Below, one piece after another: positions 52,397-61,899 of a DNA stretch of 64,000 nucleotides; position 1 is the first letter of the stretch; the number at the start of each line of letters is the position of its first letter. Source of the DNA: Ancylobacter lacus (GTDB lineage: Bacteria > Pseudomonadota > Alphaproteobacteria > Rhizobiales > Xanthobacteraceae); the NCBI RefSeq assembly GCF_018390635.1, contig NZ_JAHBGE010000018.1, positions 1-64,000 on the forward strand, written 5' to 3'. The position numbers were made by a program, and so were the translations under genes. The notes beneath the pieces were generated by a model that was given only the letters and a program-made list of their open reading frames with translations, made no database searches and was not told where the DNA came from.

Positions 52397-53431
52397 TCAA
52401 CCCTGCCGGCGGCTGACGATGCGGGCGAGGATGTCGGCGCGGCCGGACGGGGAGCGGGCGCTGCGCAGTTCCTCGGCGAAGCCCGCCAGCACCCCCTCCT
52501 CGAAGGCCGAGACGACGGCGGCGTGGACATAGGAGGTGCGGCACACGCTCGGCGTGTTGGCCAGCGTCTCGGCGACCGAGGTCACCGCCGCCACCACCTG
52601 CGAGCGGCGCGCCCGCGCGCTGGCGGCGGGCGCCGCGGCCGCCAGCATCTCCAGCGCCCCGACCGAGGCGACCAGCGTGCGGAAGTCCTTCAGCGACAGC
52701 GGCCGCCCCGCCATCTGCCGCAGGAAGGCGTTGGCATCGCCCGCCCGCACCGGGTGTGCCCGGCCCTCGACGTCGCGGTACTGGAACAGCCGCGGGCCCG
52801 GAATCGTCATCAGCGCGCAGACCACCCGGACGAAGCGGGGCTCGCACACCTCCTTCACCACCTTCCGGCCGCCCTTGGCGCGGAACGACAGCGTCACCTT
52901 GCCCGGCTCCAGCCGCACATGCCGCTTGAGCAGTGTGGTCGCCCCGCGCGTGCCGTTGTCGCGGGCATAGGCATCGCTGCCCGCCCGCATCGCGGTCAGC
53001 GCCACCAGCTCCAGCACCGCGGCGAGGGCGAAGTCGCGGCCGCGCCCGGGGTCGGCCAGCCGGCGGCCGAGCCCACGCCGGATCGCCGGCAGGGCGCTCG
53101 CGAGGTCGCTCAGCCGGCGGGCCTTCAGCGCCTCGCGCACCCGGGTCCAGTCGGGGTGATAGCGGTATTGCAGCCGTCCCGCCGCGTCCTCCCCCACCGC
53201 CTGCAGGTGGGCCTGCGGGTCGGCGGCGTAGCGCACATTGCGGTAGGCCGGCGGCACCGCGAGGCCGCGCAGCCGCGCCAGCACCTCGGCATCGCGGATC
53301 GGCCGACCCTCGGCGTCGCGGAAGCTGAAGCCGGTGCCGGCACGGCGCCGGGTCAGGGTGAGATCGGCGGGCGAGACGAAGACCAACCCGTGCTTGCGGG
53401 CGAGGCTGCGGGTAAGGGAGCTTCTGCGCAT
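52397..53431 (-). CDS. DNA topoisomerase IB (poxvirus/eukaryotic type)
   Basis: A 344-residue bacterial type IB topoisomerase. The N-terminal domain has FVSPADLTLTRRRAGTGFSF and GLAVPPAYRNVRYAADPQAHLQAVG; the catalytic domain has ALTAMRAGSDAYARDNGTRGATTL (Arg), KxxRTLVAS-type KDFRTLVASVGAL and the active Tyr Y301 in TSYVHAAV. It relaxes supercoils by nicking one strand through a 3'-phosphotyrosine. Common in soil alphaproteobacteria, often near DNA-repair Ku/LigD genes, which are not seen here. ATG at 53431. Confidence 0.92.
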   Translation of the reverse strand: MRRSSLTRSLARKHGLVFVSPADLTLTRRRAGTGFSFRDAEGRPIRDAEVLARLRGLAVPPAYRNVRYAADPQAHLQAVGEDAAGRLQYRYHPDWTRVREALKARRLSDLASALPAIRRGLGRRLADPGRGRDFALAAVLELVALTAMRAGSDAYARDNGTRGATTLLKRHVRLEPGKVTLSFRAKGGRKVVKEVCEPRFVRVVCALMTIPGPRLFQYRDVEGRAHPVRAGDANAFLRQMAGRPLSLKDFRTLVASVGALEMLAAAAPAASARARRSQVVAAVTSVAETLANTPSVCRTSYVHAAVVSAFEEGVLAGFAEELRSARSPSGRADILARIVSRRQG

Positions 53432-53623
53432 GACTGAATCCGCCGGGCCGAGGTGGCCCGCACGGCCAACGTGCGATGGGCCGCCGCGTTCCGGCCGGCC
53501 CTGTTGCCGCCAAGGCACATCCCGTCCGCCAGCGCGGGGAGGTCCCTTTTTCCAAGGCAAGATCGCTTGTCGTTTCGACCGAATGCAGACGAGATAGCCG
53601 CCAGTAATGCGGGGGCATTCGGA

Positions 53624-56600
53624 ATGGATATGCGGGCGGTTGCCATAGAGGATTCGCGCGGCGGTTCCTTTGATGAGCGGGCGAGGTTGTTGCGTCGCCG
53701 TCGTGCCGGCTGGATGGCATCGACCGCACTGTTCGCCGGTGTCGCCGGGCTGGCCGGCGGAATGCTGTCCCCCGCACGCGCGGCGGACGCCGGCTGCTAC
53801 GCCCAGCCCACCCCGGCGGGCGAGCCGACCAGCTATGTCTGCTCCGGCACGACCACCCTTCCCCAGGTCATCTGGGAGAGCGGCGCCATCGCCGCCTCGA
53901 CGACGGCGGGCTTCTCCGTCACGACCGAGAACGCCGACGCCCTGTTCATCGCGGCCGGCGGCGCGAGCTATATCGACATGGAGCAGTCCTCCCTCACCGC
54001 CACCCGCTCGGGCGGCGACGGTTCGGCGAACGCCCTTCGGATCGACAGCGAGGGGCATGTGCTGGTGGAGAGCAATGGCAGCTTCTCCGCCGACGACACC
54101 GCGCTGGTGCTGCGCAACACCGCCGACACCGGCGGCGTCAGCGCCTTCCTGTACGGCCCCGTGAGCAGCAGCTCGGCCGCCGGCATCGACGTGGTCAATC
54201 ATGGCGCGTCCGGCATCAACCTCAATGTCGCGAGCGTTTCCGGCGGCACGTCCGGCATCACGCTCGAAAACCACGCGGGCCTCGCCGGTATCACCGCCTC
54301 CGATGCCATCACCGGCGGCGGCGACGGCATCTATGTGTGGAGCGACGGCGCCGGCGTGGCGCTCGAGCTGCAGGCGGTCACCGGCGACGCCAATGGCATC
54401 CGCATCGTCAACGCCGCCGGCCCGACGGTGATCGAGGCGGAAGGCACCGTTACCGGCGGAGAGGGCATCGGCATCTGGGTGCAGCAGGGCATCGTCGTCG
54501 AGAACGGCGGGACCGACCGGATCGCCGCCCCGGGCAGCCTGAAGGCGGAATCGTCGTCCGAGGTCAGCATCACGGCCGGCGACGTGAGCGGCACGGTCGC
54601 CGGCATCCAGGTGGTGAACCATCTCGACAGCGACACCAGCATCACGAGCACCGGCAGCGTCACCGCCACGGTGAGCCTCGACCCGGAAGAGGATCCGGTG
54701 AGCTACGGCATCGATGTGTCGCAGCTCGGCCATGGCGACGTCACCCTCACCGCCGGCACCGTGACCGGCGACACCGCCATCCGGGTGGTCAACAGCGGGG
54801 GCGGCGATATCGCGATCATTGCCACCGACGTCACGGCGGGGGCCGTCGGCATCCAGGCCGAGAATTCCGCCGGCGGCGCGATCTCGATCACCGCCGGCGA
54901 CGTCACCGCCGGAACCTCCGGCGCCGCGCATGATGGCATCAGCGCGACCCTCGGAACCGGGAACACGCTCGGCGACGACGGGAGCACAGCGGCAGCGCTC
55001 ACCATCGATGTCACCAGCGTCACCGCCACCGGGACCGGCATCGCGGTGACCAACGCCACCGACGGCCCCTCCACCGTGACGGTCGAAGGGGCGGTCAGGG
55101 CCACCGGGGGCGATGGCATCCGCCTCACCAGCAGCAGCGGCGACATCGACATCGCCGCGGGCGATGTGGACGGCAGCCTGTCCGGCATCACCGCGGGCAA
55201 TTGGGGCGACGGCGACACCATCATCACCGTCACCAACACGGTGCGTGGCGGCAACGGGCAGGCCATCACCGTCAGCGGCGTTGACGGCGACATCTCGGTC
55301 GGCGCCGGCCGGGCAGAAGGCGCGATCACGGTGTGGCGCTATGGCGTCGGCGATGTCGCCATCACCGCCGATGAGGTGACCAACAGCGCCGGCTACGGCA
55401 TCGGCGTCAATGCCGGCGGCTGGGGCGACGTGGTGCTCGATCTCGGCAATGTCACGGGCGCGACCGACGGCATCGTGATCGACAATGCCGGGGGCGCCAC
55501 CGCCGTCATCGCCACCGGCACGGTGACGGGAACGACGGGCGACGGCATCTCCATCGCCCAGGAGGTCGAGGACGGCGGCGACGCCGGCCGCCGCGCCACC
55601 CGCGACGACCCGGAGTCCGGTGTGGTGGTCGACGTGGCCGCCGTGAACGGCCAGGCCAACGGCATCGTGGTGGAGAACGGCGGCGACGGCCCGGTCGCCA
55701 TCAGCGCCGGCAGCATCACCGCCGGCACCGGCGCCGGGCTCTCGGTGGAAACGCTCGATGGCGGCGTGGTCATCGATGTCGGCACGGTCAGCGCCGGCGA
55801 GGACGGCATCGACGTCATCGCCGATGGCGGGCCGGTCACGATCAACGCCGCGGGCGCGGTTTCCGGCGGCAGCGGCACCGGCGTCTATATCCTCGTCAAC
55901 GGCCTCGGCAGCGAGGGTCATGGCGACATCGACCTGTCGCTCGCCAGCGTCTCGGCCTATTCCACCGGCATCTATGTCTACAGCGACGGCCCCGGCACGG
56001 TGAGCGTCGCCGCGAGCGGTCCGGTCGTCAGCACCGCGAGCGACGGCATCGGCATCGTCTCCTATGGCGGCGACATCGCGGTGTCGGCGGGCGATGTCCG
56101 CGGCAACAGCGGCATCGCCATCGGCAGCTATGGCACCGGCAATGTCGACCTCTCCGTGAGCGGCACCGTCACCGCGGCCTCCGGCCCCGGCGTCTTCATC
56201 GTCTCCAGTGTCGGCGCGGTCTCGGCGTCGCTGCGTTCGGTCACCGCCACGCTCGATGCGGTGTCGGTGAGCGCGGGTGGCGGCATCGCCATCGCCAGCA
56301 CCGGCACCCTCACCAGCCAGACCGGCAGCGGCGTCGTCGCTCAGCACCAGCCGCCGGGCGGCGAGGCCGCGACGGACAGCCTCCCCGCCGGCAACATCGC
56401 CGTCGATGTCACCAATGTCGCCGCCGCCAACATCGGCGTCCTCACCTCCAATGGCGGGACGGGGACGACCGCCATCACCACCCGCGGCCTCGTCGCCGGC
56501 GGCCTGCAGGCGATCAGCGCCACCTCCACCGGCGGAGCGGCGGTGACGATCACCAACACCGGCACGCTGGGCACCGCCTCCGGCGCGTTCGACGCCATCG

Positions 56601-58354
56601 CCATCGAGACGGTGGACAGCACCACGAGCCTGGTGAATGCCGGCGCGCTGGTCGGCGCCATCAGCTTCGGCGACTATGCCGACACCGTCACCAACAGCGG
56701 CACCTGGCAGACCGGCGGCACCAGCACCTTCGGCGCCGGCAGCGACAGCCTCGTCAACGCCGCCGGCGCCAGCCTGGTGGTCGCCAGCGCCGCCGACCGG
56801 GCGGAAACCACGGTGTTCGCCGGGCTGGAGCAGTTCACCAATGCCGGCACGCTCTCGCTGCACGATGGCGGCGCCGGCGACACGGTGGAATTCACCGGCA
56901 ACGCCACCTTCCAGTCCGGCTCGGTGGTCGTGATCGACCTTGGCCCGGCCAGCAGCGACCGCGTGCTGGTCGACGGCACCGCCACGCTGCAATCCGGCGT
57001 GACCCTCGCGGTGAATGTCGCGGCCAGCACCCATGCCGGCGAGAGCTTCACCGTACTCACCGCCGCCGGCGGCCTGACCGGCACCTTCGGCACCCTCGCG
57101 CCGATCTCCAGCTTCCTCGGCCTGCAGGCCAGCTACGACGCGCAGAACGCCTATGTCGAGGTGGTGCAGGCGCGCGACTTCGTCGACGCCGCGGTGACGC
57201 CGAACCAGATCGCGGTGGCGCAGGCGCTGGACAGCCTGCCCGTCACCAACACGCTCTACGACGCGGTGGCGGCGCTGCAGACCGACGCCGAGGCGCAGCA
57301 GGCCTTCGACCTGCTCTCCGGCGGCATCTATGCGTCCACGCCGTCCCTGCTGATGATGGACGCCCATTTCGTCCGCGACACCATGTTCGGGCGGATGCAC
57401 GACGTCTTCACCCCCGAGCTCGGCAGCTCCGGCATCAGCGTCGCCCCGCTCGGCTATGCCGAGCCGGCCCCGAAGGCGGCGGGCCCCTTCGCGGTGAAGG
57501 CGCCGGCCGCGCCGGTAACGGCCGAACAGCCCCGCTCCGCGGTGTGGACGCAGGCGTTCGGCTCCTGGGGCTCGATCAATGGCGACGGCAACGCCTATGG
57601 CATCGACCGCAGCGGCGGCGGCTTCTTCATCGGCGCCGACACCGCGGTGACGGACAACATCCGCGCCGGCGTGCTGGGCGGCTACACCACCACCAGCTTC
57701 AGCGTCGACAGCCTCGATTCCTCCGGCGACAGCGACACCGTGCATGCCGGCGGCTTCGTCGCCGGCCAGTGGGGCGGGCTCGGCCTGCGCGGCGGCGGCG
57801 CCTATGCGTGGAGCGATGTCTCGACCTCGCGCTCGGTGGCGTTCTCCGGCTTCGCCGACCAGCTCAGCGCGGATTACGACGCCAGCACCGCCCAGCTCTT
57901 CGGCGAGATCGGCTACCGCTTCGAGAAGGGCCCGGCGGCGCTGGAGCCGTTCGCCGGGCTGTTCTATGTCCGCGTCCACACCGACGGCTTCACCGAGCAG
58001 GGCGGCGAGGCCGCGCTGACGGCGCAGAGCAGCACCACCGACACCAGCTTCAGCACACTCGGCCTGCGCGGCGCGTATAGCTGGCAGGCCGGCGCTGGCC
58101 TCTTCACCGCGCGCGGCCTGCTGGGCTGGCAGCACGCCTTCGGCGACACCACGCCGGAATCCACCCTCGCCTTCTCCAGCGGCAGCGATTTCGTCATCGC
58201 CGGGGTTCCCATCGCGGAGAATGTCGCCCTCATCGGCGTCGGGCTCGACTACGCCGCCTCGGAGCGGATGACCTTCGGCCTCGCCTATGACGGCCAGTTC
58301 GGCGACGGCTCGGACGATCAGGGCGTCACCGCCCGCTTCGCCCTGCGGTTCTGA
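53624..58354 (+). CDS. Large autotransporter (type Va) with degenerate repeat passenger
   Basis: A 1576-residue surface protein. An extended signal region (about 1-56: a charged stretch ending ARLLRRRRAG, then the hydrophobic WMASTALFAGVAGLAG and AGGMLSPARAA) precedes a passenger of about 1240 residues rich in Gly, Ala, Ser, Thr and Val with many imperfect units such as VTAGTVTGD and SAGDVRGN, predicted right-handed beta-helix. A C-terminal beta-barrel (about 1303-1576, from VWTQAFGSWGSINGDG) ends in RFALRF with the terminal Phe. Adhesion or biofilm roles are usual. Start at ATG 53624, or 53630; the longer frame from 53453 lacks support. Confidence 0.88.
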   Translation: MDMRAVAIEDSRGGSFDERARLLRRRRAGWMASTALFAGVAGLAGGMLSPARAADAGCYAQPTPAGEPTSYVCSGTTTLPQVIWESGAIAASTTAGFSVTTENADALFIAAGGASYIDMEQSSLTATRSGGDGSANALRIDSEGHVLVESNGSFSADDTALVLRNTADTGGVSAFLYGPVSSSSAAGIDVVNHGASGINLNVASVSGGTSGITLENHAGLAGITASDAITGGGDGIYVWSDGAGVALELQAVTGDANGIRIVNAAGPTVIEAEGTVTGGEGIGIWVQQGIVVENGGTDRIAAPGSLKAESSSEVSITAGDVSGTVAGIQVVNHLDSDTSITSTGSVTATVSLDPEEDPVSYGIDVSQLGHGDVTLTAGTVTGDTAIRVVNSGGGDIAIIATDVTAGAVGIQAENSAGGAISITAGDVTAGTSGAAHDGISATLGTGNTLGDDGSTAAALTIDVTSVTATGTGIAVTNATDGPSTVTVEGAVRATGGDGIRLTSSSGDIDIAAGDVDGSLSGITAGNWGDGDTIITVTNTVRGGNGQAITVSGVDGDISVGAGRAEGAITVWRYGVGDVAITADEVTNSAGYGIGVNAGGWGDVVLDLGNVTGATDGIVIDNAGGATAVIATGTVTGTTGDGISIAQEVEDGGDAGRRATRDDPESGVVVDVAAVNGQANGIVVENGGDGPVAISAGSITAGTGAGLSVETLDGGVVIDVGTVSAGEDGIDVIADGGPVTINAAGAVSGGSGTGVYILVNGLGSEGHGDIDLSLASVSAYSTGIYVYSDGPGTVSVAASGPVVSTASDGIGIVSYGGDIAVSAGDVRGNSGIAIGSYGTGNVDLSVSGTVTAASGPGVFIVSSVGAVSASLRSVTATLDAVSVSAGGGIAIASTGTLTSQTGSGVVAQHQPPGGEAATDSLPAGNIAVDVTNVAAANIGVLTSNGGTGTTAITTRGLVAGGLQAISATSTGGAAVTITNTGTLGTASGAFDAIAIETVDSTTSLVNAGALVGAISFGDYADTVTNSGTWQTGGTSTFGAGSDSLVNAAGASLVVASAADRAETTVFAGLEQFTNAGTLSLHDGGAGDTVEFTGNATFQSGSVVVIDLGPASSDRVLVDGTATLQSGVTLAVNVAASTHAGESFTVLTAAGGLTGTFGTLAPISSFLGLQASYDAQNAYVEVVQARDFVDAAVTPNQIAVAQALDSLPVTNTLYDAVAALQTDAEAQQAFDLLSGGIYASTPSLLMMDAHFVRDTMFGRMHDVFTPELGSSGISVAPLGYAEPAPKAAGPFAVKAPAAPVTAEQPRSAVWTQAFGSWGSINGDGNAYGIDRSGGGFFIGADTAVTDNIRAGVLGGYTTTSFSVDSLDSSGDSDTVHAGGFVAGQWGGLGLRGGGAYAWSDVSTSRSVAFSGFADQLSADYDASTAQLFGEIGYRFEKGPAALEPFAGLFYVRVHTDGFTEQGGEAALTAQSSTTDTSFSTLGLRGAYSWQAGAGLFTARGLLGWQHAFGDTTPESTLAFSSGSDFVIAGVPIAENVALIGVGLDYAASERMTFGLAYDGQFGDGSDDQGVTARFALRF

Positions 58355-58394
58355 GGCTCGATCCTGACACCGGGGCGGGCGCCCCGGCGCCCGC

Positions 58395-60206
58395 CTATTC
58401 CCCGATGGCGAGGCCCTCGCGGCGGGGATCGGCGGCGCCGACCAGGCCCTGCGGGGTGATGGCGATGGCCTGCACGCCGGAGGTCATCTCCGCGCTCTTC
58501 ACCGCAAAGCCCATCTGCCGCAGCGCCGGGGCCAGCGCCTCGGCGGGCGAGCCCTTCTCGATCTCCACCGCGTCGAACCGCGCCAGCACATTGGGCGCGG
58601 CGATGGCGCGGGCGAAATCCATGCCCCAGTCGAGATGGGCGATCAGCGTCTTGGCGACATAGCCGATGATCTGGCTGCCGCCGGGAGAACCCAGCGCCGC
58701 CGCCGGCCGGCCCTCGCGCAGCACGATGGTCGGCGTCATCGAGGAGCGCGGCCGCTTGCCCGGCTCCACCCGGTTCGCCACCGGCACGCCCTCCTGCTGG
58801 CTGGCGAAGGAGAAATCCGTCAGTTCGTTGTTGAGCAGGAAGCCGCCGGCCATCAGCCGCGAGCCGAAGCCGTTCTCGATGGTCGAGGTCATGGAGAGCA
58901 CGTTGCCGGAAGCATCGACGATGACGAGATGGGTGGTGGAGGGCAGCTCCAGCGCCGCGCCGTCCGCGCGCGGCGGCGCGGCCATGGCGTGGTCCCAGGT
59001 CGGGTTGCCCGGCGCGACCTGCGGCAGCGCGTCGCCGCTGCGCAGCAGCGCGGCGCGGCCGGCGAGATAGGCCGGCGCCAGCAGGCCGCGGGTGGGCATC
59101 GGCACGAAGTCGCTGTCGGCCATGTAGCGGCCGCGATCGGCGAAGGCGAGGCGCGAGGCATTGGCGATCAGCCGCCAGGCCTCGGGCGAGTCCGGCCCCA
59201 ACGCCGCGAGGTCGAAGGGCTCCAGCATGCCGAGGATCTGGCCGAGGGTGAGCGCCCCGGAACTCGGCGGCCCCATGCCGCAGACATCGAAGCCGCGATA
59301 GGGCGCGCAGACCGGCGCGCGCTCCTTCACCCGGTAGGCGGCAAGGTCCTCCGCCGCCAGCACGCCCGGATTGCCCGGCGCCTGCCGCACCGTGCGCACG
59401 ATCTCGGCGGCGAGCGGGCCGGAATAGAAGGCGCGGGCCCCCTCCCCGGCCAGAGCCCGCAGCGTTTCGGCATAGGCCGGGTTGCGCAGCGTCGTCCCGG
59501 CGGCGAGCGGCGCGCCGGCGGCGTCGAAGAAATAGTCCCGCGTCGGGGCAAAGCGCTTCAGCGCCTCGCCTTCCCCGGCGATCAGCCCGGCAAGCCGCGG
59601 CGACACCGGGAAACCCTGCTCGGCCAGCCGGAGGGCGGGCGCGAACAGGCCGGCCCAGCCGAGCCGGCCATAACGGCGATGCACGCTCTCCAGCAGCGCG
59701 GGAATGCCGGGCACGCCGACCGAACGACCGCCCACCACCGCGTCCATGAAGCCGAGCGGCTCGCCCTTGTCGTTCTGGAACAGGGTCGGGGTGGCGGCGG
59801 CCGGCGCGGTCTCGCGGCCGTCGAAGGTGGTGAGCCGCTGCTCGGCGGCGTCCCAATAGACCAGGAAGGCGCCGCCGCCGAGACCGGACGATTGCGGCTC
59901 CACCAGCCCCAGCACGAGCTGGGCCGCCACCATGGCGTCGACCGCGCTGCCGCCGGCGCGAAGCTGCGCGGCCGCCGCCTCGCTGGCGAGCGGGTTGGCG
60001 GTCGCCACCATCCAGCGGGCGCCGGTCACCGCCGGCTTCGGCGCCAGCGCCCCGGCCCGCTCCGGCGCCAGCGTGTCGGAGGCCTGCTGTGCCCCGGCCG
60101 TGGGCAGGCCGAGTCCAAGAACCAGCGGCAGGGCCAGCACGACGGCCAGCGCCGCGCGCCGCACCGCCGCCCCGTTCGCGGCGCAAGCATCAGGCAGGCT
60201 CGGCAT
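58395..60206 (-). CDS. ggt: Gamma-glutamyltransferase, periplasmic
   Basis: A 603-residue precursor. Signal peptide about residues 1-40 ([23 protein letters not shown]). Large subunit motifs [25 protein letters not shown] and [13 protein letters not shown]; the nucleophile T424 starts the small subunit at [18 protein letters not shown], with [10 protein letters not shown] and [11 protein letters not shown] oxyanion/substrate motifs following. Autoprocessing at T424 gives the mature heterodimer. Starts at ATG 60206 behind AAGGAGGG. Single-gene unit; a second family member ends at 320. Confidence 0.94.
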   Translation of the reverse strand: MPSLPDACAANGAAVRRAALAVVLALPLVLGLGLPTAGAQQASDTLAPERAGALAPKPAVTGARWMVATANPLASEAAAAQLRAGGSAVDAMVAAQLVLGLVEPQSSGLGGGAFLVYWDAAEQRLTTFDGRETAPAAATPTLFQNDKGEPLGFMDAVVGGRSVGVPGIPALLESVHRRYGRLGWAGLFAPALRLAEQGFPVSPRLAGLIAGEGEALKRFAPTRDYFFDAAGAPLAAGTTLRNPAYAETLRALAGEGARAFYSGPLAAEIVRTVRQAPGNPGVLAAEDLAAYRVKERAPVCAPYRGFDVCGMGPPSSGALTLGQILGMLEPFDLAALGPDSPEAWRLIANASRLAFADRGRYMADSDFVPMPTRGLLAPAYLAGRAALLRSGDALPQVAPGNPTWDHAMAAPPRADGAALELPSTTHLVIVDASGNVLSMTSTIENGFGSRLMAGGFLLNNELTDFSFASQQEGVPVANRVEPGKRPRSSMTPTIVLREGRPAAALGSPGGSQIIGYVAKTLIAHLDWGMDFARAIAAPNVLARFDAVEIEKGSPAEALAPALRQMGFAVKSAEMTSGVQAIAITPQGLVGAADPRREGLAIGE

Positions 60207-60355
60207 GGCACCCTCCTTGGAAAGCGGCGCGAAAACGGCACGGGGAATGCATGACACCGAACATGTCACACCGTAACCGGATGTGAAAACAGCGCGCATT
60301 CGGTGGGGTGACGAATCAAATAAAACAGTTAAGCTCAATCCTGTCGTCAACAACC

Positions 60356-60449
60356 GAAAGGAGGTGATCCAGTGTCTGATCGTCTTGATCCGCGGTCGTC
60401 GGTATTCGTGACCTGGACACTTGCCTCTTGCGAGGTCCGCGCCGCGTAA
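60356..60449 (+). CDS. 25-codon small ORF with 16S-complementary ribosome-binding region
   Basis: A GTG at 60372 opens a 25-codon frame ending at TAA 60447-60449 (the feature begins at the ribosome-binding region). The peptide starts [15 protein letters not shown] and ends LASCEVRAA. The 17 nt at 60356-60372, GAAAGGAGGTGATCCAG, are the exact complement of the conserved 3' end of bacterial 16S rRNA, an exceptionally strong Shine-Dalgarno, with 7 nt from AGGAGG to GTG. A GC-rich hairpin follows about 60 nt after the stop, so a short transcript of about 200 nt is plausible. Function unknown: leader peptide, small protein or ribosome-binding RNA. Confidence 0.5.
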
Positions 60450-60506
60450 AGCGACGTGTTTCGCTCCGCCTCACGGGGCGGTTACCGGACCGGACCGCGG
60501 TCTGAC

Positions 60507-61043
60507 ATGGGAGGGGCTGCTCGCAAGGGCAGCCCCTCCTCCTTATTCAACTTCTTTCCTGCGGACGCGCCACTGAAACCGATCCTGATCTATATCGACG
60601 CGGACGCCTGTCCGGTGAAGGACGAGACCTACAAGGTCGCCACCCGCCACGGCATCAAGGTGCTGCTGGTGGCCAATAGCTGGATCGCCGTGCCCCATGG
60701 CATCGAGGTCGAACGCGTGGTGGTGGGCGCCGGGCTGAACGTGGCCGATGACTGGATCGCCGAACGGGCGGTGGAGGGCGACGTCGTCGTCACCGCCGAC
60801 GTTCCGCTGGCCGCACGCTGCGTCGCCACCGGCGCGGAGGTGCTGGCGCCGAATGGAAAGGCCTTCTCGCCGGCCTCCATCGGCCTTCAGCTCGCCACCC
60901 GCAACCTGATGCAGGATCTGCGCGAGGCCGGGGCCGTGACCGGGGGGCCGCGGGCCTTCTCCCCGCGCGACCGGTCGGAATTCCTCCAGGCGCTGGAGCG
61001 CGCGGTGGTTCGGCTGAAACGAAAGGGCTTTCCCGCGCATTGA
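60507..61043 (+). CDS. DUF188/YaiI family protein
   Basis: The conserved part, [18 protein letters not shown] to the C-terminus (about 158 residues), is a full YaiI/YqxD family protein (PF02639), a PIN-like fold with the [21 protein letters not shown] and VVTADVPLA acidic motifs; possibly a nuclease-like protein of unknown role. The start is uncertain: the domain should begin near 60573, where only a CTG ([14 protein letters not shown]) is available; the nearest standard start is ATG 60507 inside the preceding hairpin, adding about 22 unrelated residues. Coordinates use 60507. Confidence 0.8.
   Translation: MGGAARKGSPSSLFNFFPADAPLKPILIYIDADACPVKDETYKVATRHGIKVLLVANSWIAVPHGIEVERVVVGAGLNVADDWIAERAVEGDVVVTADVPLAARCVATGAEVLAPNGKAFSPASIGLQLATRNLMQDLREAGAVTGGPRAFSPRDRSEFLQALERAVVRLKRKGFPAH
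60510..60548 (+). terminator. Terminator-like hairpin behind the 25-codon ORF
   Basis: GGAGGGGCTGC (60510-60520) and GCAGCCCCTCC (60529-60539) form a perfect 11-bp stem with an 8-nt loop, followed by TCCTTATTC, a weak T-tract. The only ATG for the downstream DUF188 gene (60507) lies at the foot of this stem. Confidence 0.65.
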
Positions 61044-61067
61044 GGCGGTAACCGGGAGACATCGACC

Positions 61068-61826
61068 ATGCTGCAGGCCTGCCTGAACGGTGCACGCACC
61101 ACAGAGTTCCACCCGCAGACGCCGCTGACCCCGGCGGAGCTGGCGCGCGACGCGCGACGGGCCGTGGATGCCGGCGCCACCGAGCTGCACCTCCACCCGC
61201 GCGGGGCGGATGGCCGCGAGACGCTGGAGGCCGGGGCCGTCGCCGCCGCGCTGGACGCGGTGCGGGCGGCGGTGCCGGGCACGCCGATCGGCCTTTCCAC
61301 CCATGCCGGCATCGCCCCCGGCGGCCGCGGCCGGCTCGACGCGGTGGCGAGCTGGCGGGTGCTGCCGGACTATGTCTCGGTGAACCTGATCGAGGAAGAT
61401 GCACCTGACATGATCGCCCTTGCCCTTTCGAAGGGCATCGGCATCGAGGCCGGGCTGTGGTCGGCGGCGGATGCCGAGCGTTTCGTGAAGCTGGAGGACG
61501 CGCGGCGCTGCCTGCGCATCCTCATCGAGATCAACGAGCAGGACACCGCCGAAGGGCTGGCGGCGGCGGCGACGATCCGGCTGGTGCTGGCGCGCGCCAG
61601 CCTCGACGTGCCGGTGCTGCAGCACGGCTTCGACGCCACGGTCTGGCCGCTCTACCAGGACGCGCTGATGCGCGGCCTCGACAGCCGCATCGGGCTGGAG
61701 GACGGCCGCGAGCTGCCCGACGGCACGGTGGCGCAGGACAATGCCGAACTGCTGAAGGCGGCGGTGCGGCTCGCCCGCGTGCCGCCCAACCTGCGGCCGG
61801 AAGCGGTGCCGGGCGGGGTAGCCTGA
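61068..61826 (+). CDS. BKACE family (beta-keto acid cleavage enzyme, DUF849)
   Basis: A 252-residue (beta/alpha)8 enzyme of the 3-keto-5-aminohexanoate cleavage family (PF05853): LNGARTTEFHPQTPLTP at the N-terminus and the zinc-binding HLHPR motif (H41 and H43), with STHAGI later. The family cleaves beta-keto acids with acetyl-CoA into an acyl-CoA and a CoA-linked acetoacetate. It lies 24 nt behind the DUF188 gene, perhaps by chance. The protein is shorter than typical members (about 275-300), lacking part of the C-terminal region, and its substrate is unknown. Confidence 0.82.
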   Translation: MLQACLNGARTTEFHPQTPLTPAELARDARRAVDAGATELHLHPRGADGRETLEAGAVAAALDAVRAAVPGTPIGLSTHAGIAPGGRGRLDAVASWRVLPDYVSVNLIEEDAPDMIALALSKGIGIEAGLWSAADAERFVKLEDARRCLRILIEINEQDTAEGLAAAATIRLVLARASLDVPVLQHGFDATVWPLYQDALMRGLDSRIGLEDGRELPDGTVAQDNAELLKAAVRLARVPPNLRPEAVPGGVA

Positions 61827-61899
61827 GGGCGGACCACGATCGCGGTCGGGACGGGCTCAGGCCGGGCGCGGCGGTGCGACCCGGCGGACGCGGCACACC

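Noticed and set aside
52397-58135. 1912-codon open frame antisense to the autotransporter, continuous with topoisomerase IB
   Set aside because: Only its last 345 codons (topoisomerase) resemble a protein. The rest is a GC-rich shadow of the autotransporter, rich in Gly, Ala, Arg and Asp with no domain.
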